Assembly: GCF_900109075.1 (NCBI RefSeq)
Contig: NZ_FNYS01000005.1
Coordinates: forward strand, 62,001 to 126,000
Direction of reading: 5' to 3'
Length of the DNA: 64,000 bases
DNA from: Myroides marinus
GTDB taxonomy: Bacteria > Bacteroidota > Bacteroidia > Flavobacteriales > Flavobacteriaceae
Below are positions 41,342-50,149 of this stretch, piece after piece. How positions within the stretch are numbered: position 1 is the stretch's first letter; every line of letters starts with the position of its first letter. The position numbers were made by a program, and so were the translations under genes. A model generated the notes under the pieces. It saw only the letters and a list, made by a program, of their open reading frames with translations, ran no database searches and was not told where the DNA came from.

Positions 41342-42445
41342 TTACTTCTTCTCTTTTAACAATAAAGACAAAAACTCTTTTCCTATATAAGGGTTAATGA
41401 TATGTTGAAAGTCTTTTTGTAGTGTGAATACAGTGACTGTAGCATCCGCTTCTGGAGAATAGATAACATCAGTTCCCCACCATCCACCGTGATAATAAGC
41501 ATTAAATCCTAAATCAAAATGAAATACTCCAAGACAATACTTAGACTGATCAGCAGGTAGTACATAAGTAATCATCTCCTGAAGAAGCTTCTTATCTTTG
41601 ATAATCTTTCCTTCAAACAAATATTGAAAAAACAACGCTGATTCTTTTGTAGTAGAAGCAATTCCCCCACCACCGTATAAATCCCAAGAAGGGTCTAAAT
41701 CATAAGAATCCCAATTGTACTTATTAGCATATTGATGAGCTAATGTCATAGACTGTTTAGGATATTCTTCTAAGTTAATAAACCAAGTCTCTGTCAATCC
41801 TAACTCTTTATATTTTAAAAGATCACGCATCGCTAAGTAGAACACTTTATTCGTCTTTTGTTCTATAATCTCTGCTAATAACAGATAATTAATATCTCCA
41901 TAACTAAACTTCTCTCCTACTTTCTGAGGTTCTCCCATATGCATAGAGCGCTTTATTTGTTCCTCTTTTGTCCAAATGTGTTTTGGTTGTTCATTGACCA
42001 ATTCAAAATAAGCATCATTTACATAATCTTGAATACCTGAAGTATGAGATAATAAATGTCTTACCGTAATCTTATTTAAATCATAGTTCGCCTTTTCAAA
42101 CATTTGACGAGTCTGCTTAGACAATAACTTCTCTATAGGTTGATCTAAAGATATTTTTCCTTCCTCTACTAACCTCAGGGTAGCTGCAGCTACATAGGGC
42201 TTTGTATTACTTGCTATCAAAACAGGTTGTTCGCGCTTTAAAGCTATACCTGTTTTAATATCTGAAACGCCAGTGGCATAACTCCACGAGACACCTTGTT
42301 TAGGAGACTCTACGTGTACCATAATACCTACCGCATCTTTATGTTTAGCATATAGAGAATCTATCTTATACTGAAATACAGATTGCAACTGAGCAGTACT
42401 TAATAAGGGCAATAATAAACAGGTTAATAGTAATGTTTTTTTCAT
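41342..42445 (-). CDS. Serine hydrolase, beta-lactamase (class C/DD-peptidase) fold
   Basis: The protein has 367 residues with a signal peptide ending LLSTAQ. The SxxK motif is SNTK in IASNTKPYVAAATLRLVEEG. The second motif position reads SYGDINYLLL, where Y-G-D replaces the usual Y-x-N. YYHGGWWG supplies the third-motif HGG. This is the beta-lactamase-related group (Pfam PF00144), which includes esterases and peptidases, so real antibiotic hydrolysis is not implied. It is exported and monocistronic. Confidence 0.87.
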   Translation of the reverse strand: MKKTLLLTCLLLPLLSTAQLQSVFQYKIDSLYAKHKDAVGIMVHVESPKQGVSWSYATGVSDIKTGIALKREQPVLIASNTKPYVAAATLRLVEEGKISLDQPIEKLLSKQTRQMFEKANYDLNKITVRHLLSHTSGIQDYVNDAYFELVNEQPKHIWTKEEQIKRSMHMGEPQKVGEKFSYGDINYLLLAEIIEQKTNKVFYLAMRDLLKYKELGLTETWFINLEEYPKQSMTLAHQYANKYNWDSYDLDPSWDLYGGGGIASTTKESALFFQYLFEGKIIKDKKLLQEMITYVLPADQSKYCLGVFHFDLGFNAYYHGGWWGTDVIYSPEADATVTVFTLQKDFQHIINPYIGKEFLSLLLKEKK

Positions 42446-42583
42446 TTTTAGATTAGGTTAATTAAGGTTATATATATCAAGAGTTACCAGGATATACACA
42501 AACTCTCAAATATAAATATTCTATAAAAAAATAGTATAAATAAATTTATTTCACAGGTGTTATTTTTTATATCTATTTGGTTT

Positions 42584-42627
42584 TACGGTTTTCCGTACAC
42601 TGATTATGAGAAAATCACCTATGTTTG
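42584..42627 (+). promoter_or_regulatory. Palindrome-type promoter, copy 3
   Basis: TACGG-TTTT-CCGTA at 42584-42597, then a 22-nt spacer, then TATGTTTG at 42620-42627. The spacing equals that of the two copies 36-38 kb away in the accessory region. Here the leader is short: the gene begins 52 bp after the -7. Confidence 0.65.
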
Positions 42628-42679
42628 AGTTATTACAACTACAATCAAATTACTTAATAATAACTTAAAAACTATAACT

Positions 42680-42910
42680 ATGAAGTATAAAGTAGTACCA
42701 TTCGTTGCCTCTATTGATTCTAAAAATGGAACATCTGATCATGTTGCGCAACAGCTTGAAATTTTAATTAATAAATATGCCTCAGAAGGTTGGTCATATA
42801 TCAGATTAGAAAGCGTTACAACCTATGTGGGAGCAGATGATGGTTGTTTTGGATTTGGAGCTAAACCTGGTTATACAACAACAAGACAAATGGCTGTTTT
42901 TTCAAAGTAA
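42680..42910 (+). CDS. DUF4177-like small protein
   Basis: The protein has 76 residues. KYKVVPFVASID, then QQLEILINKYASEGWSYIRLESVTT, then RQMAVFSK matches the DUF4177 pattern of a strand, a helix with EGW, and strands with VFxK. These are small alpha/beta proteins of unknown role. The glycine-rich VGADDGCFGFGAKPG insert is unusual. It overlaps the YidD-like gene by one base. Confidence 0.72.
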   Translation: MKYKVVPFVASIDSKNGTSDHVAQQLEILINKYASEGWSYIRLESVTTYVGADDGCFGFGAKPGYTTTRQMAVFSK

Positions 42911-43188
42911 TGAAATATATATTGCTATTTATAATCAAATCATATTGGCTATTAATTCCTCCTAAAAATAGGAGGAAATGTATTTTTAAAAAAAGTTGTT
43001 CTCAAGCAGTTTATGAAGATACAACAACCAATGGATTTATAGCAGGTTTTAAGACTTTACTATTCCGTTTTAAATCCTGTAATAATCAATATGATATAAT
43101 AACAGATTATACAACAAATAAAAAGAAACTGCTATTAAAAAATGGAGTTATTCTACCTGAGAATGAAATAGCGAAGAGATTACTTTAA
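42910..43188 (+). CDS. YidD-like protein
   Basis: The protein has 92 residues. The core YWLLIPPKNRRKCIFKKSCSQ with VYEDTTTNGFIAGFKTLLFR and a following Cys matches YidD (C-x-F-x(2)-S/T-CS-x-Y). YidD assists membrane protein insertion through YidC and lies next to rnpA/yidC in most genomes. This copy is remote from those genes and lacks some typical residues, so it is a diverged paralogue. It is translationally coupled to the DUF4177-like gene (TAATG). Confidence 0.7.
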   Translation: MKYILLFIIKSYWLLIPPKNRRKCIFKKSCSQAVYEDTTTNGFIAGFKTLLFRFKSCNNQYDIITDYTTNKKKLLLKNGVILPENEIAKRLL

Positions 43189-43208
43189 AACTTAGATTAA
43201 AAGAAAAC

Positions 43209-43247
43209 AAAAACTCCTTAGCAATCTATCATTAACTAAGGAGTTTT
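43209..43247. terminator. Convergent terminator
   Basis: AAAACTCCTTAG pairs with CTAAGGAGTTTT around a 14-base loop, between convergent genes ending at 43188 and 43279. Confidence 0.8.
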
Positions 43248-43278
43248 CTATCAGTACTCAACCTAAAAAATGGCAATA

Positions 43279-44874
43279 TTAAAAAGGAGATAGTGTCTTA
43301 GACTTTAAATACACCCAAGTCTTACTTAGATATGGTGTAAATATGACTAAAATGACTATCACTAATAACATCCAACACATCAGCTCGTAATAATCCATTG
43401 CATACCTCAACTCTATTTGTTTACTCAAATCAGTCAATAGCAACTTCTCACTCGCCTCTTGTGCAGGAGTGTGTAACAATCCTCTTCCCTCAAGCTTACT
43501 CATTCCTTGATTGAGTTTGCGTTGTAAGAAAGGATTTGCATAGTTTAAATAATCAGCAAAACGACTTTGGTGAAGACTACTACTGTATAGATTGTAATAG
43601 TTCATCACAGCTGTACTCGTTGTATATCCTAAATAGCGTATTGCCAAACAAACTGCTGCGGCAGAAGGGCCAAGTTCTACAGGTACAGAAGCAACACAAT
43701 ATATAATAGTCGGAACCATTAATAATCCTACTCCAAAACCTTGACAGAACAACAGTATATAATATGAATCATTATTGGCAGTTGGAACAAATAATAAATA
43801 CATTCCTAAGTGATAAAGGAATAAGAACACAAAACCTAAACTCCAGATAAAACGCATCTGATATCTTCTCAACAACCAAATACAAGCTACCACTACCCCT
43901 GCTACTAAACCGATCAGATTAAAGACGTTTAGATAAGACAAATGTCGAGGGTCAAGATGTAGCGCAGTAATAAAGTGCGTATTGGTAATCCCAGAAGCAA
44001 ATCGGCATATGTAGAGTATAAACAATAGGAATAAGCCTATTTTAAAGTTTCTATAGTTCCATACATCCCAATTAATATAAGGTCGTTTTAATCGCTTCTG
44101 ACGAGCTATAAACACTATCATTGATAACAATATTCCCAATCCTACCCAACGTATAGTCTCATCTTCGAACCAGTAATACTGTTGCCCATAAATAGCCATA
44201 TAACCAAATAGCACAACAGCTACTGCATACAATACAAAACTCTCCCAATCTAAATTGTACAACGGCAACTTACGACTAAGGCGCACATGTCGCATAGTCA
44301 ACATAATCATAATCAACCCAGGCACAAAAGAAAAAGCAGCTACTTTATACAAGAAAGAATAGTCATACTGATCAATGATATCTGAAGTTATCAATTGATT
44401 AAAGGGAGTAGCACAAATCAAGATTCCATAAAAACAAGAGAATGATATCTCCCTTGCCTTAGAACTTTCGAGGCGCATATACATAGTCGAAATACACAGA
44501 TTCACTGTACTGGCAAACAACATCCCTTGTAAAAAGCGAATAGGGAACACTATACATAACGCCTGCACATTATACAGCACAACACAACCTAAGAGCTGTA
44601 GAACATTAAAGATTATGAAGTATTCCTTAGTCGCTAAGTAAGTAAAGAAACGTCTCTCTAAGCTATAAAAAGACACAAAGCCTGCATAAAGCAAAGAGAC
44701 TGAAAACTGTATATCACGAGGATCACAGCCAAAATAACCTGCTGCTGCTGTAGCATTAGCAGCAGGTAGAAAGAAGAGGACAATACTCGGCATCAAAAGT
44801 ACAAAAAGGATGACGCGTACTGCCCACTCTGGTATCCAATTAACAAATAAGGTAGATGTATCGCTACTTTGCAT
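43279..44874 (-). CDS. MFS efflux permease, DHA2-like
   Basis: The protein is 531 residues from MQSSDTSTLFVNW, with about 12-14 membrane helices. It would export drugs or toxic compounds by proton antiport together with the EmrA-like and TolC-like products upstream in the operon. The start overlaps the adaptor stop by 11 bp. An upstream in-frame ATG at 44901 would increase the overlap and is less likely. Clear family motifs such as motif A are weak, so the DHA2 assignment rests on size and context. Confidence 0.82.
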   Translation of the reverse strand: MQSSDTSTLFVNWIPEWAVRVILFVLLMPSIVLFFLPAANATAAAGYFGCDPRDIQFSVSLLYAGFVSFYSLERRFFTYLATKEYFIIFNVLQLLGCVVLYNVQALCIVFPIRFLQGMLFASTVNLCISTMYMRLESSKAREISFSCFYGILICATPFNQLITSDIIDQYDYSFLYKVAAFSFVPGLIMIMLTMRHVRLSRKLPLYNLDWESFVLYAVAVVLFGYMAIYGQQYYWFEDETIRWVGLGILLSMIVFIARQKRLKRPYINWDVWNYRNFKIGLFLLFILYICRFASGITNTHFITALHLDPRHLSYLNVFNLIGLVAGVVVACIWLLRRYQMRFIWSLGFVFLFLYHLGMYLLFVPTANNDSYYILLFCQGFGVGLLMVPTIIYCVASVPVELGPSAAAVCLAIRYLGYTTSTAVMNYYNLYSSSLHQSRFADYLNYANPFLQRKLNQGMSKLEGRGLLHTPAQEASEKLLLTDLSKQIELRYAMDYYELMCWMLLVIVILVIFTPYLSKTWVYLKSKTLSPF

Positions 44875-45937
44875 CTTTTTGTTTTTTAGAGATAAGAACA
44901 TTTACATTCATACCTGCTTTTAGCAATTCCTCAGAATCACTTGGTGCTGTAATCTCGATACGAACAGGGATTCGCTGTACTATCTTAACGAAATTCCCTG
45001 TAGCATTATCGGGAGGGAGTAATGAGAAGCTCGAGCCTGTGGCTGGTGCTATAGAAATCACTTTTCCTTTAAACTGAGTGTCAGGATAAGCATCTACAGC
45101 AATCTCTGCTTCATCTCCTAAGCGGATATTTCTAATCTGTGTTTCCTTAAAGTTAGCCACAATCCACTTAGGCGTTTCATCATTCACTATATAAGTTAAG
45201 ACTTGACCAGGCGTAATCATTTGCCCTAAGTCAATACTTCTCTTCCCCATCCTACCACGATATGGAGCAGTGATAACTGTATATCCTACTGTCAAGTCTT
45301 TATAATTTTGAAGTTGTTTTAAGCGAGAAATCTCTTTCTCTAATACTCTTTTTTGGGCCTCTATATCCGATATACTTGCTTGAGCAGCTTGTGCATTCTC
45401 TACACTGCTTTTCCAGTCACTTCTATCGATATCAAGCTGAGCGCTTTTTTCTTCTAACTGTTGAGCAGTAGCAGCATCTACTTCATACAGTTTGTGATAT
45501 CTATTATAATCTAATTCTTGTTGCTTAAACTTTGACTCACGTCCTTGTATCTGACTCTTTGCAGCAGCAGCTGTTTGCGCTAATGTATACTGGCGTGCTT
45601 CTAACTCTTTTAACTGAGCATATTGTTTATCTATATCTGCTGTAGTTTCTGCTTGAGCATAGATATACTCTCTATTATCCACTATAAGTAAAGTATCTCC
45701 TTTAGCTACTATCTCATTCTCCTCATAGCGCACCTCTGTTAAATATCCTCCCACTCGCGCTATAACAGGGTTAATATACTCTTGTACTTGTGCATCGTTT
45801 GTCTGTTCATATCTCCAATAAGTCCAAAGCGTGCGAATACCCCAAATACAACCAAAAAATATAACTGCTAATGCGATATAACGCGTTACACGAGTAATAA
45901 AGCGGTCTGTAATTTTAATACGTGTCTTAATGTCCAT
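44864..45937 (-). CDS. HlyD/EmrA-type membrane fusion protein
   Basis: The protein has 357 residues: one N-terminal membrane helix, a biotinyl-lipoyl half motif (PVIARVGGYLTEVRYEENEIV), a long coiled coil (about 85-195), the second half (ITAPYRGRMGKRSIDLGQMI), and a beta-barrel domain (DEAEIAVDAYPDTQFKGKV). This is the EmrA/VceA type that bridges an inner-membrane MFS pump and TolC. It overlaps both neighbouring genes. Confidence 0.9.
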   Translation of the reverse strand: MDIKTRIKITDRFITRVTRYIALAVIFFGCIWGIRTLWTYWRYEQTNDAQVQEYINPVIARVGGYLTEVRYEENEIVAKGDTLLIVDNREYIYAQAETTADIDKQYAQLKELEARQYTLAQTAAAAKSQIQGRESKFKQQELDYNRYHKLYEVDAATAQQLEEKSAQLDIDRSDWKSSVENAQAAQASISDIEAQKRVLEKEISRLKQLQNYKDLTVGYTVITAPYRGRMGKRSIDLGQMITPGQVLTYIVNDETPKWIVANFKETQIRNIRLGDEAEIAVDAYPDTQFKGKVISIAPATGSSFSLLPPDNATGNFVKIVQRIPVRIEITAPSDSEELLKAGMNVNVLISKKQKDAK

Positions 45938-47274
45938 TATAATAGTCCTTTTGCTTGTTGAAGAGTATAATATTTGTAAATGCTATCTAATTTGGCAGCT
46001 TCTAATTCAAACTGCGTTTGCAAATGCTGTAAATCAGCATCTAATAAATCTGTGAGTAAGGATATTTTATTAAAATAAGTATTCTTGATAATGCGGGCAT
46101 TCTCAGAAGCTTGTGCTTTGTTCTTAGTACAAACTTCTATTTGTACTAATGACTCTTTATATCGCAAATAAGCTTGTTGCACTTCTTGCTTGATTTGATC
46201 TTGTATATGGTGATGTTGTATCTCCTCTTTCTCATGCTCTAAGGCACTGCTTTTGATCTTGTGTTTATTGTGATAAATAGACGAAATAGGAAAAGAAACC
46301 TGTACACCTATAGTTCCTAAACTATACCAGCTTGGATTATAAGGGTATAAGAATATCTGTGGATTAGCCATAGTAAAGTTTCCGATAAGTCCAACACTTG
46401 GTTTATTAAGTGCTTTTATCTTCTTTTTCTCTATTTCACTTAGTGCAAGGTCTTCTTCTGATAGCAAATGCTTATGAGCGTGCTCTGCTGCTATTCCTAA
46501 GGCCTCTTCATAAGGTTCTACTATAGGTAGTTCTTCTGATAGCTCTTGAGGTAAGACAAATTCTGTATCCTCTTGCCCCATTAATAAGGTCAACCTCTGG
46601 TTTTCTATTAGAATATCGTTTTCTATTTGTACTAAAGTCATTTCTCTCTTAGACACTTCCATTGTAGCACGTAGCACGTCACTCTTAAGAATAACGCCGT
46701 GTTTATAGAGTTTTTCCACTTCTGCCAATTGCTCTTTTTGATCTGCGATATCGTGTTTTATCACTTCTCTAAAACGCAACACCTTAGCCAGTGTCAAATA
46801 ACTCTTCGCTGCTTCTAAGCGAACTTCAGACTGTGATAACTCAGCGCGAATAGCCGTTTTATGAGCAAGTGTTTTGCGCTCTTCTATCTCTAAGTTTTGG
46901 CGATTACCACTATAAAGATTTAGGTACATAGACACTCCTGTGTTATAGAGTGTATGGATGACATCGTGTTGTTCTGGCTTATTAAATATCCCGTTAGAAT
47001 ATACAGGAATATTACTTGCTTTCTCAACTTTAGCAACAGCGTTAAAAACTGGATATCTCCCCATCTGCGCATCTTTTGTATTCTCTTGGCTAATCTCTTG
47101 TTCTTTGATATAGATTAACGCTTTCTTACTCTGTACATCCGTTTGTTGCCAAACTTCATTTAGGGTAATTCTAAGGGTGTCTTTAGGTAAAATTGACAAG
47201 TTTGTAGTTTGGCTATACCCCATCAGGGTACTACTTGCAAACACAGGTAATAGAAGGCGACTTCCGAGGTTCAT
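45937..47274 (-). CDS. TolC family outer-membrane efflux protein
   Basis: The protein has 445 residues with a signal peptide ending STLMGYSQ or nearby. Two repeated TolC halves with long helices are visible, e.g. VRLEAAKSYLTLAKVLRF and YKHGVILKSDVLRATMEVSKRE in the first half. It makes the outer-membrane channel of the tripartite exporter. First gene of the operon, with one-base overlap into the adaptor gene. The AraC gene is divergent. Confidence 0.88.
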   Translation of the reverse strand: MNLGSRLLLPVFASSTLMGYSQTTNLSILPKDTLRITLNEVWQQTDVQSKKALIYIKEQEISQENTKDAQMGRYPVFNAVAKVEKASNIPVYSNGIFNKPEQHDVIHTLYNTGVSMYLNLYSGNRQNLEIEERKTLAHKTAIRAELSQSEVRLEAAKSYLTLAKVLRFREVIKHDIADQKEQLAEVEKLYKHGVILKSDVLRATMEVSKREMTLVQIENDILIENQRLTLLMGQEDTEFVLPQELSEELPIVEPYEEALGIAAEHAHKHLLSEEDLALSEIEKKKIKALNKPSVGLIGNFTMANPQIFLYPYNPSWYSLGTIGVQVSFPISSIYHNKHKIKSSALEHEKEEIQHHHIQDQIKQEVQQAYLRYKESLVQIEVCTKNKAQASENARIIKNTYFNKISLLTDLLDADLQHLQTQFELEAAKLDSIYKYYTLQQAKGLL

Positions 47275-47347
47275 ATACTATTTTTATTCGTCGCAAAAGT
47301 AAAGGGAGTACACTATACCTTGTACTTCTAAAATAGTCAACTTTTTA

Positions 47348-47378
47348 TTGAAAACAGACAAAATCATCCTTACTTTTG
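47348..47378 (+). promoter_or_regulatory. Promoter of the AraC-type regulator
   Basis: TTG at 47348-47350 and TACTTTTG at 47371-47378 are 20 nt apart, matching the Bacteroidota consensus. A minus-strand TACTTTTG (47301-47294) is a likely -7 for the exporter operon. Confidence 0.65.
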
Positions 47379-47403
47379 TGCCCCATAATAATTAGCCCTA
47401 TCC

Positions 47404-48198
47404 ATGAGAATCATTGACTCATTAGACTTCATAGACACTGTAGAAGATGGTGTATTCGTAACTCACGAAAAATCAGACAAACGCTATCCGCTACATCAAC
47501 ATCAAAAAGGGCAATTGACCTATGTAGAGGGAGGAATCACATATGTAACTGTAGATAATATTACTTATGTAGTACCTGCGCGTTACTTCTTTTGGATCCC
47601 AAGTGGTGTTCCACATATATTAAAGCTTAGTCACTCCGCTACTGTACTTCGCTCTTTGTACTTTTATACAAATGATGACAATAAAAGTCCTTTCTATAAC
47701 GAATTGGGAATATATGCAGCTTCTGATTTAGTAATCGAGATGATTGCTTATACTGAGCGTTGGCATGACCTTATGGTAGATCCTCAGACACCTAACTTTG
47801 AGTTCTTACAAGCTTTAAAGAATATATTGCCTTCTTCCATTAATAAGAATATGCAATTACAACTTCCTATCAGTGATAATCCTCGTATGGTTAAGATTAC
47901 AGATTACTTAGATATACACTTTGGGAAGCAACTTACATTAGCAGATATTAGTGATAAGTTTAATCTTAGTGAGCGCTCTGTATCACGCCTCTTTCAGGCA
48001 GAACTTCAAGTTCCTTTCTTACAATACCTCAAAGCACTACGCATTGTAAAAGCAATAGAGTTATTGATGAAAACAGAACAGTCTATAAGCGAAATAGCGA
48101 ATACAGTAGGTTATGTAACACTTGGTTCATTTAGCAATGCCTTTCGCGAATTCACAGGGATACGCCCTTTGGAAATGAGGAATAAAAGAGAGGGGTAA
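47404..48198 (+). CDS. AraC family transcriptional regulator
   Basis: The protein has 264 residues. An N-terminal cupin (HQHQKGQLTYVEGGITYVTV, WIPSGVPHILKL) senses a ligand, and a C-terminal AraC HTH pair contains LADISDKFNLSERSVSRLF and SISEIANTVGYVTLGSFSNAF. It lies divergent to the exporter operon, 129 bp apart, and probably controls it. Confidence 0.9.
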   Translation: MRIIDSLDFIDTVEDGVFVTHEKSDKRYPLHQHQKGQLTYVEGGITYVTVDNITYVVPARYFFWIPSGVPHILKLSHSATVLRSLYFYTNDDNKSPFYNELGIYAASDLVIEMIAYTERWHDLMVDPQTPNFEFLQALKNILPSSINKNMQLQLPISDNPRMVKITDYLDIHFGKQLTLADISDKFNLSERSVSRLFQAELQVPFLQYLKALRIVKAIELLMKTEQSISEIANTVGYVTLGSFSNAFREFTGIRPLEMRNKREG

Positions 48199-48281
48199 GT
48201 TGAGAAATAGAGGATAAAAGTATTTACAGCTAATGATGAATATTTTAAGACCACACCTCATTAACTGTAAACCATATGTAC

Positions 48282-48785
48282 TTATCCTAAGTTATGTCTT
48301 TCATAAGAGTGTGTATAAATCTCAATCATATTTCCGAAAGGGTCTTTTACATAAACCATCTTATAGGGTTTATTCCCTGGATCTAACTCTATAATATCAC
48401 ACATTTTTTCTCCTCCATGTTCTTCAATTCTTGCTACTAGCTCCTCAATATTAGGATCTTGTACACAAAAGTGGAACATTCCTGTACGAAATGGAGTATT
48501 AACTGATTCTTTATCAGTGTTATTTGCAAATTCAAACAACTCACAACCTATTCCATCAGCTGAACTCAAATGAGCAAAACTAAATTGTTTCCATCCTGTA
48601 CCATACAGTATCTTACCAATCTCTGCAAGTCTTCCTCCTCCTACTTCATTAACAATAATAGGACCTGATAAGTGATACCATCCCATTACTTCTGTATAGA
48701 ATGCTATTGCTTTAGCTAAATCTGGTACTGTTAGTCCCACGTGTGAGAAATTAACTGGGTAGTTTCTTTGTTCTATATTTTTCAT
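48282..48785 (-). CDS. VOC family protein (glyoxalase-like)
   Basis: The protein has 167 residues. Two beta-alpha-beta-beta-beta repeats begin FSHVGLTVPDLAKAIAFYTEV and MFHFCVQDPNIEELVARIE. Metal ligands His in SHVGL and HF, and Glu near NMIEIYTHS fit a VOC metal enzyme. The reaction is unknown. It overlaps the DUF981 gene by one base. Confidence 0.87.
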   Translation of the reverse strand: MKNIEQRNYPVNFSHVGLTVPDLAKAIAFYTEVMGWYHLSGPIIVNEVGGGRLAEIGKILYGTGWKQFSFAHLSSADGIGCELFEFANNTDKESVNTPFRTGMFHFCVQDPNIEELVARIEEHGGEKMCDIIELDPGNKPYKMVYVKDPFGNMIEIYTHSYERHNLG

Positions 48786-49495
48786 TATCCCATAGTATTA
48801 ACGATTAAACCTATATGTGTAAAATAGTTTAAAGCACCGAATAACAACCATACCCATCCTACTAATGTCAACAAAAAGTAAGCAAACTTAACTGTGTTAT
48901 TATTGTGATTTCCTTGCGTAAGCTTTTCTAAAGTAGAAGGCATAATTACAGCCGCTATTCCAATACCTGCATATACTAAAGAAATACACACTGCCTCAAA
49001 CATTGGATAATCGGCAAACATACCTGAGATAGGTTCTTCCTTTGGCGCTGCAAATAGTTGGTAAATAACTCCTGCAAAAGCAATACCAATCATTCCTAAT
49101 CCTATTCCAATCATAAGATATTTGAAATGTCTAAAGTTAGCTGCTATAGCCTGCATTCTATTCTCATTCTCTACTACATCTTTCTCATGTTTCCAGAAAT
49201 AATAAGCAATAGGTAATAACATCGCTCCTAATACCAGAGAAGGTTCTCCAAAGATAATATTATCAAAAGGGAAGTACTTTGCCAATGGCCAAGTAACTGT
49301 CATATGAAGTCCTGTTGTAATTAAGATTAAAGCTAATGTGAATAGATTCATTGCCCAACCTTTAGGATTTACTTTTTGATTATTAATCAAACTTCTTCCT
49401 ATTGTTGCTAGAGACAACAGTGCTGCACCAGAAGCTACAGCCATAACAGTATTGTAAGTTGGCAATTGTTGCCAATCAATAATTAATTTATCCAT
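48785..49495 (-). CDS. DUF981 family membrane protein
   Basis: The protein has 236 residues and about seven membrane helices. The segment GLHMTVTWPLAKYFPFDNIIFGEPSLVLGAMLL is typical of DUF981. The family is uncharacterised. It is the first gene of a pair with the VOC protein, and TAATG couples the two. Confidence 0.8.
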   Translation of the reverse strand: MDKLIIDWQQLPTYNTVMAVASGAALLSLATIGRSLINNQKVNPKGWAMNLFTLALILITTGLHMTVTWPLAKYFPFDNIIFGEPSLVLGAMLLPIAYYFWKHEKDVVENENRMQAIAANFRHFKYLMIGIGLGMIGIAFAGVIYQLFAAPKEEPISGMFADYPMFEAVCISLVYAGIGIAAVIMPSTLEKLTQGNHNNNTVKFAYFLLTLVGWVWLLFGALNYFTHIGLIVNTMG

Positions 49496-49686
49496 AAGAT
49501 TGTTTTTTGGTTTTATTAAATTTAATAAAAACCTATCAACTTTCGCATCAGCACCCAGACTTTAACTACCTTTCTATTTGATATTCATTATTTTAAAATC
49601 CTATTTAATCAAATATTTGAAGCATTCATAAAAAAGAAAAAACACTAAAAGACAATACTTTACGTTTATTATATATAAACTATTAT

Positions 49687-50082
49687 ATGAAAACACTATT
49701 CTCCTACTTCTGTTTACTCTTTATAACTACCGTCAATGCTCAAGACATAAGAGGTACTTGGATTATTAGCTCTGTTATTCACGATAAAGAAGCTGAGGAA
49801 TACATCTTATCACCACGTACAGATATGAGATGGGGTAACTTTATAGAATTTACAGACCTAAACACTTTTACTAGCTATAACTCTTGGCCATGTGGTAACG
49901 ATTGCTTTATTACCTCTAAAGGTCGATATAATCTATCTAACAATACTGTTAGTCTATTCTTAAATAGTTTAGAATACAATGTGTATTGTAAAGAACTAAA
50001 ACCCTTAAAGGATACTGACCTTGGTGTTTTTACCATTACTCATAAAGATGATAATATCATTCTAAAGAAGGTAAAGAAATAG
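49687..50082 (+). CDS. Small secreted protein, lipocalin-like
   Basis: The protein has 131 residues with a signal peptide ending TTVNAQ. The mature part starts DIRGTWIISSVIHDKEAEEY and is beta-rich, with Cys in WPCGNDCF. The GTW start and strand pattern suggest a small lipocalin-like fold. Function unknown. A perfect terminator is found at 50116-50147. Confidence 0.65.
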   Translation: MKTLFSYFCLLFITTVNAQDIRGTWIISSVIHDKEAEEYILSPRTDMRWGNFIEFTDLNTFTSYNSWPCGNDCFITSKGRYNLSNNTVSLFLNSLEYNVYCKELKPLKDTDLGVFTITHKDDNIILKKVKK

Positions 50083-50115
50083 AGAAAATTACACATTATT
50101 ATTCAGATCTAACAC

Positions 50116-50147
50116 AAAAAAAACGAGTCATTACTGACTCGTTTTTT
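50116..50147. terminator. Convergent terminator
   Basis: AACGAGTCA pairs perfectly with TGACTCGTT around TTAC, with A and T runs on either side. It serves both convergent genes. Confidence 0.85.
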
Positions 50148-50149
50148 AT

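Noticed and set aside
41342..42445. True class C beta-lactamase resistance gene
   Set aside because: The second motif is YGD instead of YxN, and the family includes many esterases and peptidases; resistance cannot be claimed.
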